This document shows positions 22,320-34,600 of a DNA stretch of 45,439 nt, one piece after another. A program made the translations under genes and the position numbers. The notes below the pieces were generated by a model that saw only the letters and a list, made by a program, of their open reading frames with translations, had not been told where the DNA came from and did no database searches. Source of the stretch: Acanthaster planci (taxonomy: Eukaryota > Echinodermata > Asteroidea > Valvatida > Acanthasteridae). Every line of letters begins with the position of its first letter. The first letter of the stretch is position 1. The stretch is taken from assembly GCF_001949145.1 (NCBI RefSeq), contig NW_019091432.1, positions 1,058,675 through 1,104,113 of the forward strand, written 5' to 3'.

Positions 22320-23399
22320 TTTATTATTGTATTAGAAACACATTTTCAGGTTCTGCAAATATTCTTTTTACCACAGCTCTCTGATTTAATGAACTGGACA
22401 GACATGTACATCCAATAAACCATAGAAAATAAACTCTGACAAAAGGTGTTTTGATTTATCAATTTGATTGTACCCATGCACTCAAACCCTACATGTACTC
22501 TTCATTCCCAGCTTTTACTGCTGGCATTTGTTATTAGGGACATATCATGGGAGAAAGACAACAGGATAGGCCAATTGGCATAGCGGTAGGTTTATCCATG
22601 GCCCATGCTATAGTGTGACTCGAGTTCTTACCATGTAGACTACTGCAGGTCCCACCAATCTTTGTCAGACACTCAGAGGTATAATTTAGCTTATATGATG
22701 AGAAAAGTGGAGTCAGGATGCAACATTTTTTCCCCTAAAAGTACTCCAAGTACTCTGTTCTCAGATTTGAGGACTCAACTCCAACACTGACGGTTTCCAA
22801 TTCTGGCTGTCGAATTATATGTACACTTGGATCTTTGGCTCACACTGTAGTGACTATAATCATGGAAAACATTTAGGCCTCGGCCTGTCCTAGCCTTCAT
22901 GTAAGTAGACCTATTTTATTTGGGAGTCAACCGAACTTTGATGTGGCACCACACATGAAGCATTAGGGCCTAGGCCTAATTTTACAAGATCAAATTTGTG
23001 GGAAAACTCCATGTATCAATATACGCCCCAGCCTACGAGTACGATCACGCTGCATGCGCAGCCTAAACGGGATCTAATCCAGCCGATTTTTACGGGTTCG
23101 CAATGCTACGGGGTTTTTAATGCAGCCCAGTCAGGTGATGTCAAATCGTCAAATCAAGGGACCCAGCGTACACGAGTACGAGTCCGCCCATGCGTAACTT
23201 TGAATTTTTACGATGTAGCCTTGACCCACATTACTTGCAGCAAAACTTCCGTTCCACTCCTCAATCAAATCTCCCCCAAAGCTATCGAAACTAGTGCATA
23301 GGTTTATCTCTAATATACAAACCGACGACCTACATGTACATGACTGATTATTTCTTTAAAGAAATCAAACCTTTACCACTCGTAGGCCTATCCTCTCAT

Positions 23400-23800
23400 T
23401 CCTGCCTGACAAAACCGATTCAAACACTTCGCACACTTCGCAGCGCAGCGTATAATTTAGCGCGGATCGGACCGGCTGGCCGCGCCATGCGCCACCAGGC
23501 CGAGGCAGCACAGCCCATCCCCAACGCACCACGCGTTACCATTACGCACGCCGGGGTCGAGCGGCGGCCACGGAGGTAGTGTACTGCTGGTAGTCTGGCC
23601 CCCAGTCCGGGACAGTATGCACCACGCCCACATCGTCGCCATACCGCCCAGCATAGCTTCCGGTGAACCACGTCACGCTAATCGGCCAAACGTTTGTTCT
23701 TCAAGCTATTCATGTTGCGCAGATATGATGCGCGCGACTGTACGTGACCTCGGGCCAGCAGCAGCACGCGTGAAGTACATGCACGATTGGGCTTTCATGT
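23400..23800 (-). promoter_or_regulatory. CpG-rich stretch, candidate promoter / 5' exon region of the ankyrin gene
   Basis: CG dinucleotides are dense here (for example the segment with cgcagcgcagcgt and gcgcggatcgg near 23440-23470), in contrast to the AT-rich flanks. It lies 1.7 kb upstream of the first coding exon, which begins with a splice acceptor and so needs an upstream non-coding exon. The link is inferred from position and composition; no TATA box or initiator stands out. Confidence 0.35.
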
Positions 23801-23837
23801 ACTCTACATGTACATGTACATGAAAGCCCAATCGTGC
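23781..23837. repeat. Perfect 22-bp inverted repeat with 13-nt spacer
   Basis: The arm 23781-23802 (gcacgattgggctttcatgt plus ac) is the exact reverse complement of 23816-23837. The spacer tctacatgtacat is itself palindrome-rich. The transcript of either strand would form a miRNA-like hairpin, but perfect pairing without bulges also fits a recent foldback insertion. Confidence 0.9.
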
Positions 23838-23869
23838 CAATGAACTTGAGTATAAATTTTCAGCTTGAC

Positions 23870-23938
23870 ACTAATTCGAAATAACAAATTACTAATTCGA
23901 AATAACGATTTACTAATTTGAAATAACGAATTTCTAAT
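23870..23938. repeat. Tandem repeat, 21-bp unit, about 3.3 copies
   Basis: Three successive copies of actaattcgaaataacnnnt, then a partial copy. Confidence 0.85.
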
Positions 23939-25263
23939 TCACCTCGGGTTGTCTTCACCGTACTGTGCTCAGCTGCCAGTGGCTGAAAGCATCCCCTCTT
24001 TCCTCCATGCTGGAAGCAAGCACAAATCGTGTCCTCCTGTCGGAAAGTTTCGAGAGCCGGCTTTAAGTGTGGCTGACCCTCATGGACTGGGAGTGGAACC
24101 AATTTCATGCCAGGTGCAAAAACCTTGTTTGATTAATTCATTTCAAAAACATTTATTTCCATACTTTCATTAACATGCGAATCAAAGAATACACGTAAAA
24201 TAAATACGAACCATAAGTACAATGTAATTATAAGAGAATATATATAAAACTTTAAAAGATAGAAAGTATGGGGCTGTTCATATCGAGGGCTTGTAGAGAA
24301 CATGCAATTAAACAGGGGATAAAATACTGAAAGCAGACAAGAAAAAACGCAACCAACAGTGAAGACTAGACTAACATCTAAAACAAAAGAGTTGAAGACT
24401 AGCTGTGAAAATGAGCAGTGACATCAATAGATACTGGAGTAAAGGTGAGGTAAAGCATGAAATAAAGGACAAATCAGGTTACCTAGCCAAAGCTCCATTT
24501 AGGCTCAGCTGTCTTTTGGTTAGTACAAGAATCATAGGGTGTGTTGGTTAATTCGAGCGAGCTGCTCGCGTTAACACGAATAACTTAAATAACATTCATC
24601 TGAGCGCTCGAACGGCTGACGTATGACCTGCAGGCTGCCCCTGGTGTATCCGAGCATCCTCACTCGTGTTAACAGGAGAATTCGCACGAGCGCATCCAGG
24701 TTGTCGTGATTTGCAGCAGGATCTCCTTTATTATACATATGGTCTTTATAATGGAGATCAACATTGGCTGCCACCCATAGAGCTCTCTCTCACCGCAGTT
24801 ATGGCTTCTACTAAGATTAATCAATTGCGGGAAATATAACTGTCTAAAGAATTTGGGTATTTGCATACCGCGTAAGTGTGCACTGGTATGGAACCACAGA
24901 CCTGAAGGAGGAATATAATTGATGTTATCGCAGATGTTCAATGGAACAAATTAATAGACATTGCACGAAACGTTAGTGTGTATAAAATTGCATGTGCTTT
25001 TCTTGGAGTTGGACACCGTATTTCTCCAATGAATTGATTTCAGTCATGGATACTTATGAGTTGTTGGTACGTGATATTTCAACAGTTTAAGGTATTATTA
25101 CGCTCCTACAAACTATTCCCCTTATTTCTATTGCACACACCACGCACTCAGCCCACAGCAAGCGTCAGCGCGCGACATGCCGTTGCTGAACCGCTAGCTA
25201 CTCCGCAACACATTTCCAACTGACATGATACAGGCAAGATGTTCACAACCTGAAGCTAATTGA

Positions 25264-25562
25264 TCTCGAAATGACGACATTGTAAAGGTCAGATGGCGAC
25301 ATCCTGCGATAATTTATCATAGGAAGACGACATCGTAACAATTAGGTGACCACATCCTGAAATAATTTAGCATGGGATGACGACATCACGAGATAATGAT
25401 TATCGTCATTAGTGAGGATGTCAACATCCAACTGTTACGACGTCTACATCCCATGATGAATTATCTGAGGATGTCATCATCCAACTTTTATGATATTGTC
25501 ATCCCGTGATAAATTATCCCAGGATGTCGACATCTTGCGTTTATTATGTCGTCATCCCGAGA
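25264..25562. repeat. 299-bp foldback array of GACATC/GATGTC motifs
   Basis: The terminal 17 nt (tctcgaaatgacgacat) match the reverse complement of the other end (atgtcgtcatcccgaga) with two mismatches. Inside, gacgacatc, ggatgtc and ataatttatca motifs recur roughly every 40 bp. They run in one orientation in the left half and the other in the right, so the whole segment is a large imperfect palindrome. Confidence 0.75.
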
Positions 25563-26640
25563 AAAACATGTCAGGATCTCAACAAGTTGGGTGGCACTTC
25601 CAGAGCTCCGTAGAAATCCATTCTTGGAAACGGAAGACCACAAGTACACAAAATCCCCATAGAGGGTACAGTCCAATGATTCAAGCCCCATTGAAAACGG
25701 TGTAAAATCAGCACTGTTCAGGGCCCAATAACATGCACACCCACATCCCTGAGATTTCTGAAACACAAGTGAAATTCTTGTCTGGTCACTAATCTTTCAA
25801 TTTCTTTTCAGTTTTTTGTGGGTTAACCTATTACATTTTTAATTATTCCCACAAAACAAAATCACCCCCCAAAAAGTGATTTTTCCGAAGGCTGATTGCA
25901 GCAATTTTGCAAGTGGCAACCCTCAACTTTCTTGTGCACGTAGGACCATTTTCCAACCGTAGTTTTTAGCCATTCAGCTCTCATATGAAAGCTCAAAGAC
26001 CCAGGGAGTTGATCCTGGCAAGGATTTACACAATCTCACCATTTTGGGGGCCAAATGATCTCCTTTTTCAAAAGATACTGTACTAGGGGCATTTTAATGC
26101 TAATGAGCTGGCTAGAAACTCTCACTGGAATTAGTGGTCTGCACCCACAGATCTTCCTTCCTCCCCATAGAAATTCCTTCTGCAGACGTTCTACATGTAT
26201 GAATAATTCATAACCACCCCAATCCAGCACTCTCATTAGCTGAGACGCGGTCCCGAAAGTCTACATAAAACGACCAGCTCCAACGGTGAGCATCGATCGT
26301 TCCCCGAGCGGGCAGCTCCGAGGTAACAACTCCTTGACCGTTTGCGAGCGTATATTTATCTGTTACTCCGGAATAAACAACTTGTTCGCTGAAATGAGAC
26401 AGTAACACATGCCCTGATTAGTCGAAAGTTTTTAATGCGCTTTTTCGCCTAATGAGGGCGCTACATACGATTTACGGGCCGCAAAGCGTAATTTTTCCCA
26501 GGAGGGTGCGGGGTAATAATAGAATGGGCGTATCTGAACTGCTGCGCTTGCGTTTTTCGTAGAAAGGTTGGGAGCAATGATCATAAATGAGGTGGACAAA
26601 ATTTTAAGGATAACATACAACAAAATTGCTCTCTCGGCCA

Positions 26641-26710
26641 GTTGCATGGTAGCTCAGAAGAGCACTGGTCTTGTAAGCATCAAGGCAAGGGTTCAAGTCT
26701 ACATGTATGC
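26641..26710 (+). repeat. tRNA-Thr(TGT)-like sequence: tRNA pseudogene or SINE head
   Basis: It has a tRNA-like A box (tagctcagaagagca, 26650-26664), the segment ctggtcttgtaa matching the anticodon arm of tRNA-Thr(TGT), and a B box (ggttcaagtct, 26690-26700). The 3' side of the anticodon stem (gcatc) does not pair and the D loop is short, so it is not a functional tRNA gene. No acceptor stem closes. Confidence 0.65.
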
Positions 26711-28075
26711 AGTTATTTTTCTGGGGGGGGGAAGAGCTGGGAAGAGGACGTTTTTGTAATAGGAAAGAATACCTTCTAACTTAAGTTTCTAAGGGTCCAC
26801 TATCAAGCTTGTAGTTAACCACGCTCATTTCTGAAAATTGCCCCCTGACCCTCCTAGGAAAATAAATTACGCTTACGGGAATTACTTCAAGAATTCTTGC
26901 CCCTCCCCTCCCCAAGAGAGATGACAGTACAGTTTGTAAAATGTGACAACATCCCATGAAATGTGTTCCAAGGCCATATTTTGGGTAACTGTTTTCGTTT
27001 ACACTGAAAAGCCAGAGTTTGTTGTTTTGCTAGGTTGGGTCACAAATGCTGGTGCTTTCTAAAGCCCAAATGGCACATTTTTTTTCCTTTTTCCTTGGAA
27101 GGGGGTCACTTTGCATTCATCACATAGAACCTACTACAAACACACAGGCCACTAGACCGCATTCAAAACTACATACACATATTGTGATGCATGCAGCACA
27201 CAAGGAAAATCAAATCTTTGGGCAATCCTACCCTTGGTATGGGGAATATACACAGTTAACTTCCAGCAATAACATTCTATGAAACTGTTTTTAACTGTTT
27301 AAAAAATTCTCCAAGTACTAAGCCTATGTAGATTGAAAACAATGTGCCTGCAACATCTGAGTTAACATGACCAAAGCACAAAAAACTGTACACATGCGCT
27401 CAACTGAGCACACAATACAAATGCAGGCAATGCAGACGTATGCCTGTTACATACTACAAGCATTGAACACGATTATGATGCATTGCAAGGCACACTGAGC
27501 GCTATTACATTGCACTGCCATCTTGAACTTTTCCAAATCACAGTTCTACACACAACACTGGCAGTCAACGCATTTACGTCTGTGCTGAATATTCACTGGT
27601 TACACCCAGACCACAGAGATAGATGCCCCAAACCCGCAAGTGATTTATAATATCAGATTGACAGCAAGATAAGAAGCACCCGTGAAATGTGATCTTTGTT
27701 AAACCAGTCAGCCTGCAGACTTGACCTTGTGATTCAGAAACACTCCCGACAGTTTTTATTCAAATCAACAGTCACTGCTTTCACTTTTTTTATTCAGATG
27801 ACCACTTTAAATAGTCAAGATAAGGGACATTTCCATGGTTTTACCTGATTCAATATTCATATATTTCAATTAAATTCTAGTGAAATAAGATTTGTTTATG
27901 AAATGCTTCAGTAAAAAACTTGAACAGTAATGTGTTTCAAATTTGTTTTCATGGGAAGGTGACAATGATTTCCTTTGGTAAAACAACACTTTGCTTCAGG
28001 CTGAAGTACACATTCCAGTCAAATGAACTATAAATATCTTTGGCTTAAAAGCAAAATATCCTTCAAAGTTTTACA

Positions 28076-28081
28076 TTTATT
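28076..28081 (-). promoter_or_regulatory. Candidate polyadenylation signal of the glycosidase gene
   Basis: AATAAA on the minus strand (tttatt on plus), 430 nt past the stop codon at 28511. It is the first such hexamer I noticed downstream. Confidence 0.35.
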
Positions 28082-28510
28082 TCAACCGATTGTTTTACCA
28101 TGAAAATAACATTTGTCACTCTCTTAAACAACCCTTATGCAAACCCTCAAGTACAAAAATTAAAATAAAAAATCTGTGACATTTTCTAAAGGTATGTTCT
28201 CATGTCTAAAAGGCACAAACACCTGCATTACAAGTCATATGTCAAGAAGCCAGTTCTTGGGTTACAATAATGCACCAAACATTCTGAACCAGTTTTTGGC
28301 AGGTATAAAACAGCAACCGAGTAGGAGCTTCAAGTTCTTGAAGGTATTGTGAGCATTGCTGAAGGCAATTTGGATCGCAAGGGTTCCAGACAGGCAATCC
28401 TATCTTGATGTGTTTAACCCTACAAGCCGAGTTATTTAACTTCAAGAAAGTTTCACAAGGCTGTCACTCACGAGAGTCCGCCCAATATTGTCCCCTCGCA
28501 ACAAAAGTCA

Positions 28511-28668
28511 TTAACTTGAGTCTACAGAAAATATCTGAAACTCCAAAGAGATATTCCGTAGTAAAAATGAATGGTCAGCTACAAAGTAAAGATCTGATGA
28601 ATGCTCAGCACTGTGATCCCAGGCCTGATTGACTTTGTAGAGAGCCACAACAGCCGACTCCCAGGTAC
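28511..28668 (-). CDS. Glycosidase last coding exon and stop
   Basis: Completes a glycine codon and reads TWESAVVALYKVNQAWDHSA, then LYFVADHSFLLRNISLEF and on to a TAA at 28513-28511. Acceptor ggactttcag. The final sequon is NIS. Confidence 0.88.
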
Positions 28669-31600
28669 CTGAAAGTCCAATGGGAAAGGAAGAAGTATCA
28701 ATGAACAGTGGCCATTATTTTACTATGTCTCAGAACTGTGACACTCAACAATGCAGATTTTCCTCTCACGCTACTATATTTCGGTTTTAAAACAAAAAAA
28801 CCCAGGATATTGTCTTATTAATACTATTTGAATCTAGGCAGGGCTGCTCATGGTAAATAGTTGCTCGCAAGTGCTTTGCTCACTTGCATCGCCCTGCGTG
28901 TCAGTTATTGCTAACTTTGAATTAACTTGAGTTAAAAAAAATGTTGGGTAGACTCTGTCCCCCCTTTTTCTAGAACATTTTGCAGGGATCCAGAAAAGGA
29001 TACGTTTTTGCTGTGTGATTAGACTCCTCAATTGCCAGCAAACCTAGCTTTAGGGCATCCATTTTCAACTTCCTTGGAACTCTACCATGATAGCCATATC
29101 ACCTTGACACTGAATCTGTCAAAATGTCCTAATAATGCCTCTAAAAAGAGACACAAGCCAAACTGATTCTTCTCACCTGACGAGGCCACCATGATGTCGC
29201 ATACTTCAGCATAGTCTCCATATCTGATATACAACTCCCCGTGCCTGCCGCTCCCTGGATATCTGGAGGCCAGGAGTTCTCTCCTGGGTTGTCTGTCCTG
29301 CCTTGACGTTGAGGAATACACCCTGAGATGTGAGAAGGTTTGTTCCTGCAGACGATACTCAAAGCGCAGTAAGCCCTGGAACACGAAACCAGACAACGCC
29401 CATGTTTGACATTAATTAAGTATCCATTTTAACACTCTCATGCACAGGCAGCCAGAAGTGGCAAGAATCTAAAAGTTCTCTGAAAATTTTGAACAATGCT
29501 CACAAAGATGGGAGTTTTTCATAAACTAACCAGCAAGCTTAGTACTTTCACAAAGACATTTTGTGTATGCTTGGGTAACACATTTCAGAACGCTTACTTG
29601 AGACCTCATTTCTGATCTGATTTTTGACAGACTCAATCTGAACTCTAAGAGCAAAATATTTGGTCAGAAGCTCACCTTAAAGTTTGCCGCTCTCAGTACG
29701 GCAGCCCTTGCTTCATCAACAGCTAGGAACAATCCCTCAGTCTTACGGACGACATATGAGCCAGCTTCTGTGGTCGGTTTCACAGTAGGGTACAGGCCCT
29801 TGCTTGGCAAGTCCAGGGTCATGTTGGTGACCTTCAACTGGGACGTGAGTTTCTGTAAACTTTTCCTGGGGAGGTAAAGCGTTCATCTTCACAAAGTAAA
29901 AAGAAATCCTCCAGTTTTTACTTAGGGTCTTGAATTTGACATCGTGAAGCACGTACATGTAAACAAGCAGCAAGGTATAAGAGCTTTGTAAATTTCGGAT
30001 TATAGATGCTCTGTAGTGCAACCTGAGGCAATTCCTGGCCCCTTTGCCCTCAAGTTATTGGAGCAAAATCTTCTCGAGAGCAAGGATATTTGTTTATGGT
30101 ACTGAGCTGCATGCTGTCAATGCTTTACTCCGGAACTGCTGTACTCGATACAAATACAACACCACTCACACCATGCTTCTCAAGGATTGTAAAGCTTGCA
30201 AAAGCAGTTGCCCACCATGTGCTCACTTTCCGTATTCGTCAGTAACAACTTGTCGCATCATAACTGATTTCACTTGTTTTACCGATTTGTCTAGCTCTTT
30301 TGGATTGGCAGCTCCAAGCTCAACGAACTTCTCTCATTCCGCCAAGACCTCGATTTTTTTCCTGACTTTTTATGTGTACGTACGTATGTGTCGGTGCGGC
30401 ACTTTGAAAGAAAGTCAGTTCGCCTTTGTAACCGGTGCAGCAAATATAGACTCATTGGTAGTATTGCGCATGCGCAAGTATGATAATTAGAATGATATCT
30501 CACATGAGAGGAATTAACAAATAACAGCCAAGAGTTTGATTTTTACTGGAGTCAGGTTTTCATGCGAGACCAGGCATTCACCCAAAGTGACTTTTGGGTG
30601 AAGTGACTGCACTCGTTATTGCGCGTTAACCTTCACTGGTTCCCCTCCTTTGGCTACGTAAACAGAATTCAAGTTTTGTGGGAATCCACGAAATAGTTCC
30701 TCGTTTCCTGCATACGTACATTTCGAAGGGTATTGCTTATACACTGTCCCAAAGCAATGTGTGAATCAAAACATTGCCCACGTCCTGGCAAAGCAATACA
30801 TACATCATGTTCATTAGCTTTCCAACTTGGATTAGAAAAGTGAAAAAAAAAAGATATTGTTTCCCTGTACAAATTTTACTGAGAATAAAAGGAAATTTTA
30901 AGCGCCAAGTGGTCAACCAACATTTATTCCCTTACAACCCACTCCCCAAATTTTATTCCATTTTTACACTGAACTTAAAGACCATAAATTTGAAGGAAAA
31001 AACACACGGATCTCCGATTAAACTGAAAATATTTTCATGCCTGACCTTTATACTGAGCCATAAAACTTAAAGAAGCAGAAGACATACACACCTAATGTGA
31101 TGGAGGCAGCTAGATGCTTTGATATACAGTGTGCTGTTAATCAATAACGCTGTTTCCTCTAGCGCCAAGATGATGTGTGACACTAAAAATTACATAAAAG
31201 GAGTGAACCAGTTATGGCAAAACTGTATGTGACCTAAAATAAAGACATTGTCTATAAAAATCGCAATTTTAGCCAGGTTTCTTAAACAAGTTTTAAAGAT
31301 ACATATAAAACCCAGCAGAATGATCCCATGTCAATGACTTTTCACACACCCTATAAGATCTGGGTGAGAGAGTTGAAAAAATTCCTTACTTGTCATAATT
31401 AAAAGGGAATTATGACTGAACCAAACTGCTGGTCCCAGTAACACAATTTACGGACCATTTCACACGGGGGGGAGGGGGGAACTAGGCTGTTCTGTGCCTG
31501 ATCAGTTGTAAACAGTTACCAAATTATCAGATGTTGACAGGACTTGTGTCCCGACTAACAATTCTCGTTCAAACTTCTTTGGAAGTCCCCCAAATAGCAC

Positions 31601-34600
31601 AATGGTCTCACTGAACTGTGTCCTCGTACTGCAAGGCTCACCATTCACTCGTGGTGTTAGCCGGTGGAACATAGCCTGAGAGTACAGACTAAACCAAGTG
31701 GCAGGGAGGGACACGCCTCTGATGTCCATACTGATGTTCTTCCATTTGGCTGACAGCCAGGCTGTGCTGTGTAACGTGCCCAGGGAAGGACTGGTGGGGA
31801 GAAGAACGGTGGCTTCTGCATGGAAAACCAATATTGACCAGGCTGGATAATATCAAAAGAGAAATACTGCGCAAAATTTTACTGAAAGCAGAAACAACAG
31901 ACAGTATCGTAAAGTAAAGGAAAACAAATTAAATTTAGAGAAAAAAAAAGGGCAAAGCGCCGTATCTTCTTCAAAGCACATAGCATCGTCTTGATGAAAA
32001 TCTGTTATCATTCCAACAGAAAGGTCATTTAGGGAATATTGAAAGCATAATGATGCTTCACCGAGCTGTGACTTATACTCAAGACCTCAAGAGACCTCAA
32101 GAAATGAAAGTTCCAAACATGTAAACTACTACAGCATGATCCTTACCTGGGAAATCATTCATGGTAGGGATGATAAGAACATCTGGAGACGAGGCTAGCT
32201 CAATGTAGAACTCCCACTGAGCAATGTAGGTGCTTCTGACAGAAGACCAAAGAAAGAGACAATTTGAAGACAGAGGAATATGGAATGTAACGGAAGGTTC
32301 TTAAGAACAAGTTGACTGTGCATGCCATCTATCTAATAAAATTTCTTTAGAATTCAAAATTTAAATTCAAAATTTATAATGCTAATGGGAGAACTTGATG
32401 AGTGGCAAAATGTATGCCAAGGTAAATTTTTCCTTAAACTCCAAATCTTCTAGAATTTTTATAAGCAACATCGTTTCATGTCACAGTTCTTAATCCCTCC
32501 CCAAAACTATGCCACATTCAGCAAGTTCCAACTGCAACACTTTTGACACAAATCTGACATGATTACCCGCTAACCTGTGGTGAGTCTCCAGGTCAAATCG
32601 TGGGAGGTACCGCAGACTCCGCCCCCACCCTGCACAGCCTCTGTTGTCAAAGCCAGGGGAGACCGACCCACACCATAACACACACGAAGCGTTCGCCACG
32701 CAGTCACTGCCAAACTCGCTCAGATTCCTCTGGGGAGAGAAAAGAACATAAGGATGGAAGTGACAGAGACAACTCAAGAAAAGCACACTGAAAACAACAA
32801 GCAGTCATCACAAGGAGTACAAGGTTTAAAGCCTAGTTTGGACATTAAAAGACAAAGAGACTGCTCCAATCTTGCATGCTGTCACCAATCATTACAACCA
32901 TAGGGAAACCTGGCCTAACACGCATCATGCTATTGCACAACAGAACTTCAGATTTATTGGGAAATTAAGTTGTATCCATCAAATCATGCTCACTGTAACA
33001 TAATTTGAGTTGATGAAAATCTAGTACTCATTTTGGAATTGTTACATCACATCGCTGAAAATCCTCTTTTTTCACACTGAGTACTAGGTACCTTGGCAAA
33101 GCTGACAGCATTCACATCCAGAACATGACCAAAAATAAGGGTTACAAATTTTCTATTTTACAGTTTATTATCCAAAAACCTCCTTTAAAACTTCCAAAAT
33201 GATCTTCCTAAAACTTGTGCAGAACTTTTCATTCATAACCACTTGTTGGTAAAAATGGAATAAAAGCAGGGTCTTAATGAGTTGGTCACAACTCTTGTCC
33301 CTCGACTAAATTGGCACAATATAATAAAAAAACACCAAAGCATCATGTCCATCTGCAATGGATATGATGCTTTTTTCCCCCACATAAAATTGCCGTATCT
33401 GAAATCACAGCAGTCGGCAGTTGGTGGGTTTTATTGTATATCCAACATCCATGTGGATTAAATTGTTTTTTCAAAATACCTGATACTGAACAGCATCTTC
33501 CACCGTTCCATAGTAGTCCCACTCAGACATATTGGCGGGGGTAGGCCTCTCAACGAATGGAGCCCACCCAAAAGTACCGTTTAGTAACCTGCCCCATTCT
33601 TCCCACAGTGCAGGACTGGAGGCAAAGTTGAGGTAGCAACCAATCCAGATAGGGGTGGCCATGTCTGGAGGAAGACTGAGGGGCTTGTTGAGTAATTCTG
33701 TAACACAGAGATTTTTTCAAAAGGCGAAACGTTATATTGTACCTGATTTATTTCAGGTTAAAATAAACTTCCCAGTGCCTTTGAGTTTTTTTTTTTCACT
33801 GTACGGGTAAACATGTGAAGAAAAAAAATGGATACCCGCGAATTGCTTTGATGTCAGTCCTCCTCCAAAGATGAAGATGACAGGATGGTTGCCATGGTAC
33901 AGCATGACATCAGGCCCATGAATGAATACACTGTCAACCAGATACTGCAAGTTGCTGTGGAATGCATTAACCACCTAGTCACATGAATGAAACCGAGTAA
34001 AGTAGAATTCCTTCAGTCTGGCACAGCTTCTGGGGTGGTAGGGCAGGAAAGCAGCCCAACACAAGGGTAACACAAAACTTTACCTTCAAATGCCCAAACA
34101 AAACCCTGTTAAATCTTGTAAACCTCAAGGTGAACCTGAAATTACCACCTATTTAATTTTGCATTTCTTTCCTGATAGAGAGGAGTGGTAAAGTGGTTGG
34201 GGTGTACCACTCCTAAGTAGAAGTTGGGAGTTGAAATTCTCAGCTGTTGGTCCTACGATGTGTCCCTAAGCAAGCCACTTTAGCCCCTTCATGTCAAAGA
34301 CTGGCATCCCTGCTATTCAGGGATTCAAAGAATATTAAGTCATTCCCATGTCAGACAACCACAGATCAGCACTAGCCCAAGGAGCCACCTTGGCACAGGA
34401 CAGCAGCATTCATGGGCGTCACTGAAATTGCTTCGGGGGGGGGGCACTCACTTTCCTTTCTTTCCCTTCTTTTTTTATTAGCCCCTCCCCCGTATGATCC
34501 ACTTGACTGCATACAGGCCCGCTGATGTGGCTGATAGTCATAACGATCTATGGGAAACAATGACCGCTAGATCCAAACACTCCTCCAGTGAAACAAATGA

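Larger units (their letters stand above)
21705..28075. other. Intergenic region between the two genes
   Basis: No convincing coding exon on either strand. It must hold the promoter and non-coding first exon of the ankyrin gene. Visible contents are a hexamer-like repeat (22219-22319), a CpG-rich stretch (23400-23800), a perfect hairpin (23781-23837), a 21-bp tandem repeat (23870-23938), a foldback array (25264-25562) and a tRNA-like SINE head (26641-26710). Confidence 0.6.

Noticed and set aside
22560-22640. tRNA-like wording (ggcatagcggtagg ... gactcgagttc)
   Set aside because: Only weak resemblance to A and B boxes, and no anticodon arm could be drawn.
24549-24700. Possible foldback around gttaacacgaa / ctcgtgttaac
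   Set aside because: Matches are short and irregular; no clear ends or target duplication.
29743-30021. 92-codon minus-strand frame reading through the acceptor of glycosidase exon 12
   Set aside because: Ends in a stop within the exon; the phase-0 frame from the acceptor at 29853 continues through to the next exon.
30044-30490. Open frame of 148 codons on the plus strand
   Set aside because: Lies inside a glycosidase intron with no recognisable domain; part of it is antisense to another equally open stretch.
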